64,000 nucleotides of DNA from Haloechinothrix sp033042135. Lineage in GTDB: Bacteria > Actinomycetota > Actinomycetes > Mycobacteriales > Pseudonocardiaceae. Shown here piece after piece: positions 40,684 to 49,710 of the stretch. Numbering within the stretch: the first letter of the stretch is position 1; the number at the start of each line of letters is the position of its first letter. The notes below the pieces were generated by a model. The model searched no databases. It had not been told where the DNA came from and saw only the letters and a list, made by a program, of their open reading frames with translations. The translations under genes and the position numbers were made by a program. Location: contig NZ_WBXM01000005.1 in the NCBI RefSeq assembly GCF_033042135.1, forward strand, positions 251,994 through 315,993, written 5' to 3'.

Positions 40684-43600
40684 TCAACGGGTCCGCTCGG
40701 TCGCATGCCGCTCGTCGGCGGCTTCCGGCTCCCGCGGCTGACTGCCGTTCTCCCCCGGCTGGGCCACACTGTTGCGGCCACGTCGGATACCTTGCTGGAA
40801 GCTGCTCAACCTGCCCCGCATCGCGTTCGGATCGCGTTCAGGCTGGGTGGCCTGGGACTCCGGCGTGCTGTGCCGTCCCCCGACCGCGCCGCCGATACTG
40901 CCCGGTACCAGCTGCTCGCCTCGGCGGCGCCGGGGCAGCCCGGACTCGGTGACCTCGGATGCCGCGCCGGGTGCCGCGGCACCCTGCCCTTCCGGCTGCG
41001 CGGGAGCCGATGACGAGGCCGCCGCCTGCGGGGCGGTGCCACCGGCCGCCTCGCCTGGGGCATCCCGCCGCTGATGCCGCTCGGCACGTCCCTTGGACAG
41101 GCCGCGCTGGAAGTTGCTCAGCTTCCCGCGCACGTCCTGCGGGTCCCGCGAGGGCAACTCAGCCCGCCCCATCGCCGACCGGCTCGGTACCTGCTCGGCC
41201 TGCTCGCCGGCTTCCGGGTTCGCCGGGTTCACCGGGATGGCACTGCCAGGCAGCAGTTGCTCGCCGCGGTTCCTGCGCGGCAGCCCGGCCTCGGTGTAGC
41301 TCGACGGCGCCGCACCGGTGACTTCCCTGACGGCCCGCCAGTTGACGTCGGCCGCGAAATCCCAGGTGCTGAGTGCGCCCTCGGCGCCATCGGGAGCGCC
41401 GTCGCCACTGTCCTGCCCGCTATCGCGGAACCACACGGACAGCATCTCGTCGAAGATCGGGGTCGTCTCGGGTCGCGACCGCGTGGTGGGCTCGGCGGGC
41501 CGGGATTGCTGCGCTTCGGCTGCCGTGGAGTTCCACCAGTCCGACAGCGGCGCGGTTCCGGGACGGAACAGCTCCTCACCGGCAGGCAGAGCGTCGCTGC
41601 CCGCCCCGTTGCCCGCAACACCGGCACCGCTCGTACCACCGGTTTCCCGGTCACCATTCTGCTGCCATCGCGCCCCGTTGACCTGTGGTGACCCCACCGG
41701 TCCAGTGTCGCCGTCCTGGCCTGCTACCGGTGTGAACAACCCGCCACCTGAGGTCTCCACCTGGGGTTTCCCTGGCACGGTGGCACCACAGGCAGGCGGT
41801 GTGCCGTTGACCCGCGGGGACGACGTCGTGTCAGCAGCACCAAGGGCAGCGGTACCCGCACCGCTGGCACCGGGGCGTCTGCGAGGCAGCTCGGCGTGCT
41901 CGGACGCCCCGTCCCCGTCACCGATCGCGGGCATCTCCGCAGTGAGCGGTCCACCGCCTGCGCCGATCACCAGCTGCGACGGCACGGCCACGCAGGCACG
42001 GACGCCTTCGCTTTCCTTCCCGCCGTGCAACGTGACGCTGAAGCCATGCTTGCTAGCAAGCCTACCCACCACGAACAGGCCCATGCGCCGCGAGGTCACC
42101 AGGTCGACAGGCGAACTCGCCTGCATGCGGGCGTTGGCCGCGACGACCTCCTCGGCGTTCATGCCGATGCCGTTGTCCAGCACGTCGATGCTCATCGCGC
42201 CGGAATCCAGCACGCAGCTCGCCACCGTGACCTGGGTTTCCGGCGGGGAGAACGCGGTCGCGTTGTCCAGTAGCTCGGCGAGCAGGCGCATCAGATCGCT
42301 CGCCGCGTGCCCGACGATCTTCGTGGTCGGCGGCGACTGCACGACCACCCGCTGGTACTGCTCGATCTCCGAGACCGCGGCACGCAGCACGTCAGCGGTA
42401 CTGACCGGCCGACCCGAGCGCCGCCCGCTCTCGGAGCCGGACAGCACCATGAGGTTCTCGTTGTTGCGCCGCATCCGGGTCGCCAGGTGGTCCAGGTGGA
42501 ACAGCGTGGCGAGCTGGTCGGCGTCCTCCTCGTCCCGTTCGAGCTGCTCGATCAGCTGTAGCTGCCGCTGCACCAGGCTCTGGCTACGGCGCGACAGGTT
42601 GACGAACACGCTGTTGTAGGCGTTGCGCATCGATGCCTGCTCGGCGGCCAGCCGCAACGCCTGCCGATGCACGGCGTCGAAGGCTCGCGCGAGCTCACCG
42701 GCCTCGTCCCGCGAGTGCACCGGCACCGGCGTGATCTCGACGACGTCCCCGTTGCTCTCCTGGATCTCCCGGACGGCCTCCGGCAGCCTGCTCTCCGCCA
42801 CGTGCATCGCGCTGGACCGCAGTTGCCGCAGCGACCGCAGCAAGTGGCGGGTGATGGCGAACACCACCAGCAAGGCCAGTGCGAACGCCAAGCCGAGCAG
42901 GGCACCCAGCACGATCACGCCCGAGCGCGCCTCGCTCACCTGGGCAGCCGCCCGGTCGGCCGCGTCACCGTGTAGCTCGGCGGCAACCGTGCCGAGCTGG
43001 TTGACGATCCTGCTCGAGCTACTCGTCCACTCGTCGAGCGACAGCTGCTGGATCGCCATCTCCGACGGCGTTCCCAGATCCCCCAGCGCCGCATCGGCCA
43101 ACCGCTCGCGGGTGGCGAAGCTCGGTCCGCTGACCATGGCGTCGAACTGCTGCCGTTGCTCCGGGGTCGCGGCGGCCTCGAAACCTGCGAGTCGATCGGC
43201 GATCCGCACCTCGGCGGTGCGGGCCTGACTCAGCTCGGAGGGCACCAGCGCGCCACTATCGATGCCGTAGGCGATCAGTGCCTGCTGGTAGGAAGCGGCC
43301 GCCGCTGCCGCCCGCAGCTCGCCCACCGCGCGCGAGGTACCGCCGATCTCCTCGTCGGGGATGCGCGCGACAGCGGCCGCGTCGAGTTCGGCAAGCGCGT
43401 CGGAAAGGGCCGTGTACTCCGCGAGCGCCTGTACCGGGGAAAGCTGCCCAGCGTCGAGTTCGTCACGCAACTCGCCGAGCCTGCCGAGGGCGTTCTCCGC
43501 ATCGCGCACGGCTGAGCTCATACCACCGTCGACCCCGCTCACCGCTCCCGCGGCGTCACGCACCGGCGCCAGCTGCTCGTCGACCGCTGCCTGTGCCTCG

Positions 43601-43944
43601 GCCACCGGATCCTCGTCCGCCGAACCCCGTGCCAGCGCCGACACCGTCGCGGTGCGCTCGCTGTGCACCTCGCTCATCAACCGCCCCACCTCGCCGCTGA
43701 GCTGGACGAGCTCGGCGGTGCGCTCATGGTGGTTCACCTGATCCCGCTGGTTGCTCAGCGTGGAGGCGCCGAGCGCGACCGCGATCAGGATGGGCACGAT
43801 CGTGACGGCAGCCAGCTTGACGGGAAGCGTCCAGTCACGCCACTGGACAAGCCTGTCCAGCCACTGCCGCCGGGAGGCAGGCCGTTGTGGTGCTTGCCCG
43901 AGAAGCTTCTCGACAGGAACCTGCTGTTGTCCTGTATCGGCCAC
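40684..43944 (-). CDS. cvnA: Conservon sensor histidine kinase-like protein CvnA
   Basis: 1086 aa membrane sensor. TM1 near residue 45 (LAAVTIVPILIAVALGAS), a large extracytoplasmic nitrate-sensor-like helical domain (~70-320), TM2 (VIVLGALLGLAFALALLVV, ~345), HAMP, then an ATPase core with N-box DNAT and G-box DNGIGMN. No clear phospho-acceptor His box, as in other CvnA proteins. The C-terminal ~380 residues are disordered and contain two copies of a module LPRRxRGEQLxPGS ... RGxLSxFQxGxxxGR. GTG 43944 has GGGAG 9 nt upstream. First gene of cvnABCD. Confidence 0.9.
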   Translation of the reverse strand: MADTGQQQVPVEKLLGQAPQRPASRRQWLDRLVQWRDWTLPVKLAAVTIVPILIAVALGASTLSNQRDQVNHHERTAELVQLSGEVGRLMSEVHSERTATVSALARGSADEDPVAEAQAAVDEQLAPVRDAAGAVSGVDGGMSSAVRDAENALGRLGELRDELDAGQLSPVQALAEYTALSDALAELDAAAVARIPDEEIGGTSRAVGELRAAAAAASYQQALIAYGIDSGALVPSELSQARTAEVRIADRLAGFEAAATPEQRQQFDAMVSGPSFATRERLADAALGDLGTPSEMAIQQLSLDEWTSSSSRIVNQLGTVAAELHGDAADRAAAQVSEARSGVIVLGALLGLAFALALLVVFAITRHLLRSLRQLRSSAMHVAESRLPEAVREIQESNGDVVEITPVPVHSRDEAGELARAFDAVHRQALRLAAEQASMRNAYNSVFVNLSRRSQSLVQRQLQLIEQLERDEEDADQLATLFHLDHLATRMRRNNENLMVLSGSESGRRSGRPVSTADVLRAAVSEIEQYQRVVVQSPPTTKIVGHAASDLMRLLAELLDNATAFSPPETQVTVASCVLDSGAMSIDVLDNGIGMNAEEVVAANARMQASSPVDLVTSRRMGLFVVGRLASKHGFSVTLHGGKESEGVRACVAVPSQLVIGAGGGPLTAEMPAIGDGDGASEHAELPRRRPGASGAGTAALGAADTTSSPRVNGTPPACGATVPGKPQVETSGGGLFTPVAGQDGDTGPVGSPQVNGARWQQNGDRETGGTSGAGVAGNGAGSDALPAGEELFRPGTAPLSDWWNSTAAEAQQSRPAEPTTRSRPETTPIFDEMLSVWFRDSGQDSGDGAPDGAEGALSTWDFAADVNWRAVREVTGAAPSSYTEAGLPRRNRGEQLLPGSAIPVNPANPEAGEQAEQVPSRSAMGRAELPSRDPQDVRGKLSNFQRGLSKGRAERHQRRDAPGEAAGGTAPQAAASSSAPAQPEGQGAAAPGAASEVTESGLPRRRRGEQLVPGSIGGAVGGRHSTPESQATQPERDPNAMRGRLSSFQQGIRRGRNSVAQPGENGSQPREPEAADERHATERTR

Positions 43945-44440
43945 GAATGTGACTCCCTGTCCTACGCGTTCGACCAAACTGCGCGTATTCCGGGTCGGAC
44001 CCTGCAACGGTCCTCTCCATCTCGCACCCCCGCAGAGAATCCTACATCTATCAGGTGATCTTCAAATTCACTCGACATACCGACCCTGACCAGGGATTTC
44101 CGCGCATTTCTGAACGATCGGGGGACCCGCTTTCGGGTGGACGAGGAGACCGACATCGTTGGGTGACCAACCTCCATCAGGCCTGCCATGCAGGTTCACC
44201 TGTACGGGCCATAAAGGTGACCGTGACCACTCCGACATCGACACTGAACGTGGTAATCGGCCGATGTTACGGGCAAATTCTTGCACGATGATGTGGTATC
44301 AGCCGAAGATCGAGTGATCGCAGCTCCATCCGTGTCCGCGAAATCGACGTGTGATCAATGCACACCGGACATCACCCTGACAGGCGATCAAGGAGTAGGT
44401 CGTTATCGCGAATACTACTCGAAGTAGTTGCACAAGAAAC
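43945..44440. other. Gene-free region upstream of cvnA
   Basis: About 500 nt without a convincing gene. It includes the cvnA promoter region. One perfect 6-bp-arm palindrome, ACTACTCGAAGTAGT, lies at 44414-44428. Base composition is lower in GC than the surroundings, and I see no tRNA or known riboswitch. Confidence 0.5.
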
Positions 44441-44488
44441 GCCGACGGGCCCCGTCTCCGAACGTGAAGTGAGACGGGGCCCGTCGGC
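44441..44488. terminator. Strong 18-bp terminator hairpin
   Basis: Perfect 18-bp arms (44441-44458 and 44471-44488; core ACGGGCCCCGTCTC) with a 12-nt loop. It lies 73 nt downstream of the DUF3817 gene stop on the minus strand, separating that transcript from the cvnA promoter. No T-tract. Confidence 0.85.
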
Positions 44489-44561
44489 AATAACATAACG
44501 TGACAGCTCCGGTGGAGTGGGCACCGTCATGCCCGCATGCCTCACCGGAGCGGGGGTCGCA

Positions 44562-44909
44562 TTACACGCCCGATCCCGTGCGTACGCGTTGCGTGACCTT
44601 GTGCTCGGCGGCGAACGACAGCACCGGAACGCAGCCTGCGAGCAGCACGAGCAGCGTGCCCACCACCGACCAGCGTGCCTTCAGCGCCAGATCGACCGTC
44701 AAGGCCATGTAGATCATGTACACGCCGCCGTGCAGCGGCGACCACACCGCTGAAGGGGTGGGATTGCCGAAGCCGTACCGCACGATCATCACCACGACCA
44801 TGCCGAGCAGCCCGATCCCCGTGGCGAACGCCGCCACCCGGAAGCGTTGGAGCGCACCGCGCACGGGTGCCGGTAGTGTCGTGCTGGTCTGATCCGTTCG
44901 GGTCGTCAT
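44562..44909 (-). CDS. DUF3817 integral membrane protein
   Basis: 115 aa with three hydrophobic segments. ALQRFRVAAFATGIGLLGMV, SPLHGGVYMIYMALTVDLAL and LLAGCVPVLSFAAEHKV match DUF3817, a small actinobacterial membrane family of unknown function. ATG 44909 was preferred to ATG 44942 because homologues begin near here. It lies ~70 nt after another small membrane protein gene on the same strand. Confidence 0.85.
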   Translation of the reverse strand: MTTRTDQTSTTLPAPVRGALQRFRVAAFATGIGLLGMVVVMIVRYGFGNPTPSAVWSPLHGGVYMIYMALTVDLALKARWSVVGTLLVLLAGCVPVLSFAAEHKVTQRVRTGSGV

Positions 44910-44977
44910 GTCGCTACGCTGACCTTCCTCGACGTTGCGCATCTCGTGGGTCGTTGGCCGCTGCGTCGGCCTCCGGG

Positions 44978-45436
44978 TCAGTCACCCCGCTGGTGCCGGG
45001 CGTTCAGCTCAGCCAGGTACCTGTTGTAGGCGGCGAGCTCGGCATCCTCCTCGGCATCCCCGGCACCGGTGGCTTCGGCCGCACCGGAGCCGGATCGGCG
45101 GCTGCCTGCCCGTTCGCTCGGCCCGGCTCGCCGGGCGGCGTGCCGCTGCGCATCGCCCGGCGCAGGCGAGTTCGGGGAGGCGGGCGAGGACCGCCTCGCC
45201 TGCCCGCCCCGGTGTTCGGCGCGCTTACGCAGCACCCGCATCCGCCAGAACACGAACGCCGGGAACAGGCCGAACAGCGGCCACTGCAACACGTAGCCGA
45301 GATTCTGCAGGCTACCGCCGGTCGACGCGTACTGCTCCCACTGCCACCAAGCCAGTGCGAGGCTCAGCGCGAGGCTGGCGGTACAGACCGCCGCCTCGAC
45401 GAGCCTGCGTCGCAGTACGATGCTGCCGGCCGACAC
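44978..45436 (-). CDS. Small membrane protein of unknown function
   Basis: 152 aa. Two hydrophobic segments (CTASLALSLALAWWQWE, ~17-33; LGYVLQWPLFGLFPAFVFW, ~46-64) precede a long, charged, disordered tail (Arg/Ser/Ala-rich, then acidic AGDAEEDAELAAYNRYLAEL). The motif YVLQWPLFG is shared by a conserved actinobacterial family that tends to sit beside DUF3817. GTG 45436. No function can be assigned. Confidence 0.75.
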   Translation of the reverse strand: MSAGSIVLRRRLVEAAVCTASLALSLALAWWQWEQYASTGGSLQNLGYVLQWPLFGLFPAFVFWRMRVLRKRAEHRGGQARRSSPASPNSPAPGDAQRHAARRAGPSERAGSRRSGSGAAEATGAGDAEEDAELAAYNRYLAELNARHQRGD

Positions 45437-45521
45437 GCCCCGACGCTAGCACCCCCGGGCTCGCGGCCTCTCCCGACGGTGCGCAGCGTCTCAGTTCGGT
45501 TCCTGGCTCGGCCTGCCTAGC

Positions 45522-46442
45522 TCAGTCGAGCGCTCCGGCCCCGGCGGCGTACTGGTCGGCCGCCGCGAAAACCCGCTGCCCGTACTCGACGGAGTTGTTG
45601 TAGGCAAGGACCCCGGCCCACCATCCCTGGCCGCTCGACATATCACGGCCGCTGTGGCACAGGTAGTGCGCCGCGGCCAGCGCCGCGTCGTCGATCTGTT
45701 GCGGGTGAGCCTCGCCGTTTCCGTTGCCGTCGACGGCGAACCGCTCCCAGGTGCTCGGGATGAACTGCATCGGCCCGACCGCCCTGTCATAGACGGGGTC
45801 GCCGTCCCACTTGCCACCGTCGGTGTCCGGGATCCGCTTCACACCCTCGGACCCGTCGAGCGCGACACCGATGATCGGTTCGGATGGCACCCCGTTGTCC
45901 TGGAGCACCGCACCGCCGTACTGGCCGTGGTAGGACTCGATACGGCCGATACCCGCGAGCGTGGCCCAGGACAGCCCGCATCCCGGGTGGCTCTCGCTGA
46001 CCGCCAGCTCGGCGCGCCCGTAGGCGATCAGGGCCCTCGGCGGCACTCCGATCTCCGGTCCCAGCCGGTTGGCCCAGTCGGCCAGCACCGCATCCGGTGT
46101 CGGCTGCTCAGGCTCAGAAGCCTCCTCGCCCTCGCCGGTCCCGCTTTCGATCTCATCGGCGGCACCGGCCACCGTCGCGCTTCCCGGAACCTCGGTGCCG
46201 GGATCCACCGAGGCCGGTTCGACCGACAGGGCAGGTGACTCGTTCGTGGTCGGGCTGAACTCCGGCGCCGTGACGTGGTTGAGACCGAGCACGGCGCCAC
46301 CGGCGACCACCAACACACCCGCGACGACACCGAGCCGTACGAGCACGGCACCAGTCTCCCGCCGCCATCCCGACGAGGGGGGATCGTACGGCCCCTCGGC
46401 CCCCGCTTCCTCCTCGACGTCCCGTGCTCGCCGCACCGACAC
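45522..46442 (-). CDS. Lytic murein transglycosylase, SLT domain 2
   Basis: 306 aa. An N-terminal cytoplasmic tail and one TM segment (LVRLGVVAGVLVVAGGAVLGL, cited in part, ~35-55) anchor it; a Thr/Glu/Pro-rich spacer (60-115) spans the wall. The catalytic domain has the Glu in GIGRIESYHGQYGG and the GPMQFIPSTWERFAVDG motif of SLT_2 enzymes, with DDAALAAAHYLC. It cleaves peptidoglycan glycan strands to anhydro ends. GTG 46442. The 251 nt upstream show no c-di-AMP riboswitch that I recognise. Confidence 0.9.
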   Translation of the reverse strand: MSVRRARDVEEEAGAEGPYDPPSSGWRRETGAVLVRLGVVAGVLVVAGGAVLGLNHVTAPEFSPTTNESPALSVEPASVDPGTEVPGSATVAGAADEIESGTGEGEEASEPEQPTPDAVLADWANRLGPEIGVPPRALIAYGRAELAVSESHPGCGLSWATLAGIGRIESYHGQYGGAVLQDNGVPSEPIIGVALDGSEGVKRIPDTDGGKWDGDPVYDRAVGPMQFIPSTWERFAVDGNGNGEAHPQQIDDAALAAAHYLCHSGRDMSSGQGWWAGVLAYNNSVEYGQRVFAAADQYAAGAGALD

Positions 46443-46693
46443 CTACCCTTCGCTCAGCCGTATCCGCACGCCGGTGAGACGCCCCGTCTCGACGGGTCAT
46501 CACGTGATCCGCGCGTCTCGAACGGACAACGATGCACACCGCACATGCGTTACGCCACGTTCTATCACGCGGGTGAGTGACACGTCAGTAAAGCGACGTT
46601 ACCCCGACCTGCGGCAGGCGACGCCAGCGCTGGCGGGTACGTCCCCCGTCACAGCTACTCGCGGCGCGCGATCCAGGCAGCAGTACCGGTCGG
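46443..46693. other. Intergenic region upstream of the transglycosylase
   Basis: 251 nt between the transglycosylase start and the unknown gene ending at 46694. Two GTAACG motifs occur on the minus strand (near 46598 and 46550), a sequence used by the MtrA cell-wall regulator, but I would not call them without a matrix search. Otherwise no feature seen. Confidence 0.3.
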
Positions 46694-47182
46694 TCACGAG
46701 GCGTTCGCGCGGCGTGCCTTCGCCAGCCGGGCGACACACCATGCCGCGGCGCTGCCACGGCGCAGGTGCTCCAGGACGGTATAGGGACCGAGGTGCACGC
46801 TCAGGTCGCCAGGCGTGAGCCCGGCGGCGCGGTACTCCAGCGCCCGCTGGTCGAGCGGGCTGATGCCGGCGTCCCACCACTCCTCTGCCTCGGCGAGCCC
46901 GCCGACCACTTGCCACCAGCGCGCCGCGGAGGCGACCAGCTCCTCGGGTACGCCGGGCAACCTGCGCCGCATCGCCTCGACGTAGCGGGAGTCGACCGCC
47001 GATACTTCCGACCAGCTGGACTCACCGCGAGTATCGCGCTGACCAGGGATTCCAGGCGCGGGTGTCGGCGCTTCCGCGAGCCATTCCGAGGTGATGCGAT
47101 GCACCTCGACGTCCTCTGCAGTCTCCTCCCTTTCGGCCGACCACTGCTGGATCAACGCGTCCACGCCTGGATCTCGGGTCAT
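46694..47182 (-). CDS. Hypothetical protein
   Basis: 162 aa, soluble, no recognised domain. Visible segments: an acidic N-terminus (MTRDPGVDALIQQWSAEREE), a helical region SRYVEAMRRRLPGVPEELV, WWQVVGGLAEAEEWWDAG and a C-terminal LTPGDLSVHLGPYTVLEHLR that resembles a small helical recognition module. ATG 47182 follows AGGGAGG by 6 nt. The longer upstream frame is not conserved-looking. The promoter region has a perfect 12-bp palindrome at 47214-47225. Confidence 0.65.
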   Translation of the reverse strand: MTRDPGVDALIQQWSAEREETAEDVEVHRITSEWLAEAPTPAPGIPGQRDTRGESSWSEVSAVDSRYVEAMRRRLPGVPEELVASAARWWQVVGGLAEAEEWWDAGISPLDQRALEYRAAGLTPGDLSVHLGPYTVLEHLRRGSAAAWCVARLAKARRANAS

Positions 47183-47397
47183 ATCCGCCTCCCTGAACAT
47201 CCGCTGGGCAAACGTTCTGCAGAACTCACCTAGCAGAACCGAGCGATCACGTAATGTGAGCACGGTAGGACGCGGACGGGGAGGTTCGCCAGACCTACAT
47301 TCGGGGGAATTCGATGACCAGGAGGCCCACACCTCGATTCCACTCGGATGGCCTAATCACGGTCCGCACTGTGAGACACCCCACAACTGAGTGACGA

Positions 47398-47565
47398 CTA
47401 CTCGAACAGGGCACGAACGAACGTCATGAGCGCCTCGGCGCCTTCTTGCAGCCAGCCAAGCACCGCGTGCACCGCGGCAGCCGATTGCGTCGGTTGGGTG
47501 ATCAAGAAGAACAGCACGAACCCAACCGCGCCGACGATCAAGGCCTTCTTGAGATTCGGTGGCAT
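47398..47565 (-). CDS. Conserved small membrane protein
   Basis: 55 aa, one transmembrane helix (ALIVGAVGFVLFFLITQP) followed by AAAVHAVLGWLQEGAEALMTF. This pattern (Lys-rich start, single TM, amphipathic tail ending in F-x-x-x-LF) recurs as a short actinobacterial membrane protein of unknown function. ATG 47565 has AGGG nearby; the longer frame upstream is Arg-rich and unlikely. It is divergent from the enoyl-CoA hydratase gene. Confidence 0.65.
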   Translation of the reverse strand: MPPNLKKALIVGAVGFVLFFLITQPTQSAAAVHAVLGWLQEGAEALMTFVRALFE

Positions 47566-47681
47566 GGTCGTCCCTATCCCATCGGGTCGTGACGGCCCGC
47601 GCCTCGAGCGGGACCCCTTCACTGTGTCCGGAAATAAGCATAGAGTAAGCCCGCCATCAGTGATAGGAGGCGAGCGTTATC

Positions 47682-48461
47682 GTGGCATCGTCGAGCGTGC
47701 ACGCGCACCGCGACGGGCCGGTGTTCACCGTACTGCTGAACCGGCCGGACGCGCGCAACGCGGTGGACGGGCCGACGGCGCGGGCGCTGGCGGAGGCATT
47801 CCGCGCCTTCGAGGCCGACGACGAGGCACTGGTCGCGGTGCTCGCGGCCGAGGGCGAGTCGTTCTGCGCCGGTGCCGACCTCAAGGCCGTCGGCACCGAA
47901 CGCGGCAACCGGCTCGATCCCGCAGGCGACGCCCCTATGGGGCCGAGCAGGATGCAGCTGACCAAGCCGGTGATCGCGGCGGTGCAGGGGCACGCGGTGG
48001 CAGGCGGTCTCGAACTGGCGTTGTGGTGCGACCTGCGGGTGGTCGACGAGACGGCCGTGTTCGGCGTGTTCTGCAGGCGCTGGGGCGTTCCACTCATCGA
48101 CGGCGGGACCGTCCGGCTACCCAGGCTGATCGGCCAGTCGCGCGCGATGGACCTGATCCTCACCGGGCGCCCTGTCGAGGCACAGGAGGCGTTGGACATC
48201 GGCCTGGCGAACCGGCTGGTACCCGCTGGGCAGGCGCGCATTGCCGCCGAGCGGCTCGCGGCCGAGCTCGCGAGCTTCCCGCAGCGGTGCCTACGGTCCG
48301 ACCGCCGCTCGCTCCTCGGCCAGCACGGCCAACCCGAGAGCGAAGCACTCGCCACGGAGTTCGCCATCAGCGCAGGCGAGACCGGGTTGACGGAGGAGGC
48401 CACCGCAGGGGCCGCCCGTTTCGCCGCTGGCGCGGGCCGCCACGGCAGCTTCGACGGCTGA
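47682..48461 (+). CDS. Enoyl-CoA hydratase/isomerase family protein
   Basis: 259 aa crotonase. EGESFCAGADLKAVG forms the first oxyanion-hole strand, and VAGGLELALWCDLRVVDETAVFG the second, with the Glu of the WGVPLIDGGTVRLPRL region. Catalyses hydration or isomerisation of an acyl-CoA; exact substrate unknown. GTG 47682 with AGGAGG upstream. Convergent with the CaiB-like gene with a strong shared terminator; together with the neighbouring acyl-CoA dehydrogenase it suggests acyl-CoA breakdown. Confidence 0.9.
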   Translation: MASSSVHAHRDGPVFTVLLNRPDARNAVDGPTARALAEAFRAFEADDEALVAVLAAEGESFCAGADLKAVGTERGNRLDPAGDAPMGPSRMQLTKPVIAAVQGHAVAGGLELALWCDLRVVDETAVFGVFCRRWGVPLIDGGTVRLPRLIGQSRAMDLILTGRPVEAQEALDIGLANRLVPAGQARIAAERLAAELASFPQRCLRSDRRSLLGQHGQPESEALATEFAISAGETGLTEEATAGAARFAAGAGRHGSFDG

Positions 48462-48463
48462 AC

Positions 48464-48498
48464 GTTGTGGAGCCGAATGATGCGATCGGCTCCACAAC
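48464..48498. terminator. Bidirectional terminator between convergent genes
   Basis: Perfect 13-bp arms (GTTGTGGAGCCGA at 48464-48476, TCGGCTCCACAAC at 48486-48498), 9-nt loop, beginning 2 nt after the enoyl-CoA hydratase stop and ending 6 nt before the CaiB-like stop. Confidence 0.88.
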
Positions 48499-48504
48499 CA
48501 CCCG

Positions 48505-49650
48505 TTACGCGATCGCGCCCGCCTCGCGGAGCCGCTCGATCCGCTCGCGGTCCAGCCCGAGCTCGGCGGCGAGCACCTCCTCGGTGTCCGATCCCCGCTC
48601 GTGGGGCGCTCTCGGCTCCTTCGCCGGGGTGCGATCGAACTTCGGTGCGGGAGCAGGCTGCCGCACGCCGCCGACCTCGACGAAGGTCCCCCGCGCCGTG
48701 TTGTGCGGGTGGTCGGGAGCCTCCTCCGGCGTGAGTACTGGTGTGAGGCACGCGTCAGTGCCCTCGGCGCGTGCCACCAGGTCGTCCCGTTCGTGCTTGG
48801 CGATCTCCGTGGCGAGGATCTCACGCAACCGTGGCCACTCGTTCTGGTCGAAGTGGAGCGGCAGCTCGTCCGGATCGAGGCCGAGCACCGAACACAGATC
48901 GCGCCAGAACCGCATTTCGATGGCGCCAACAGCGACGTACTTGCCGTCCGCGGTCTCGTAGGTGTCGTAGAACGGCGCCCCACCGTCGAGCATGTTGGTA
49001 CCCCGTTCACCCGACCACACGCCGTTGGCGCGCAGGCCGTAGAGGCTCGTCGCGAGCAGCGCCGAGCCGTCCACCATAGACGCATCGACGACCTGACCCT
49101 CGCCGGAATGCTGGCGTTCGTACAGCGCGGCGAGGATCCCCATCGCCAGCAGCATCCCGCCGCCACCGTAATCGGCCACCAGGTTCAGCGGGGGTACCGG
49201 CCGCTGTCCCTCGCGCCCGATCGGTTCGAGTGCCCCCGCGAGGCCGACATAGTTGATATCGTGCCCGGCCGCGGACGCCAGCGGGCCGTCCTGCCCCCAG
49301 CCGGTGATCCGGCCGTAGACCAGCCGCGGGTTGCGGGCGTGGCAGTCCGCCGGGCCGATCCCCATACGCTCGGTCACGCCGGGACGGAAGCCCTCCACGA
49401 GCACGTCGGCCCGCTCGACGAGATCGAGCACCAGCTCCACGCCCTCGGCGGTCTTGATGTCGACTCCGATGGTGCGACGGCTGCGCATCAACGGGTCGTT
49501 GTCGAACATGAGCACATCGGCTCCGGGGTTCGCGCGGTCGACCCGGATCACGTCCGCTCCCAGGTCGGCCAGCACGGTGCACGCGAAGGGGCCGGGGGCT
49601 AGCCCAGCCAGCTCCACCACGCGCAGCCCTGCCAGGGGCCCTGCTGCCAT
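48505..49650 (-). CDS. CaiB/BaiF CoA-transferase family protein, alpha-methylacyl-CoA racemase-like
   Basis: 381 aa family III CoA-transferase fold. LAGLRVVELAGLAPGPF, LADLGADVIRVDR, and especially GHDINYVGLAG, GGGGMLLAMGILAAL and MVDGSALLATSLYGL match AMACR enzymes, with the His of GHDINY and the following Asp as catalytic pair. AMACR epimerises 2-methylacyl-CoAs so they can be beta-oxidised. ATG 49650. The acyl-CoA dehydrogenase gene lies 60 nt upstream on the same strand, forming an operon for branched acyl-CoA or sterol side-chain breakdown (inference). Confidence 0.9.
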   Translation of the reverse strand: MAAGPLAGLRVVELAGLAPGPFACTVLADLGADVIRVDRANPGADVLMFDNDPLMRSRRTIGVDIKTAEGVELVLDLVERADVLVEGFRPGVTERMGIGPADCHARNPRLVYGRITGWGQDGPLASAAGHDINYVGLAGALEPIGREGQRPVPPLNLVADYGGGGMLLAMGILAALYERQHSGEGQVVDASMVDGSALLATSLYGLRANGVWSGERGTNMLDGGAPFYDTYETADGKYVAVGAIEMRFWRDLCSVLGLDPDELPLHFDQNEWPRLREILATEIAKHERDDLVARAEGTDACLTPVLTPEEAPDHPHNTARGTFVEVGGVRQPAPAPKFDRTPAKEPRAPHERGSDTEEVLAAELGLDRERIERLREAGAIA

Positions 49651-49710
49651 ATGCGATCTCGTCCTCTCGATGTGTGTCGGGATCCGCGGCGGCACGTCGG
49701 CCGCCGCCGG

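Noticed and set aside
46443..46693. ydaO-type c-di-AMP riboswitch upstream of the lytic transglycosylase
   Set aside because: Looked for the conserved internal loops on the minus strand and did not find them.
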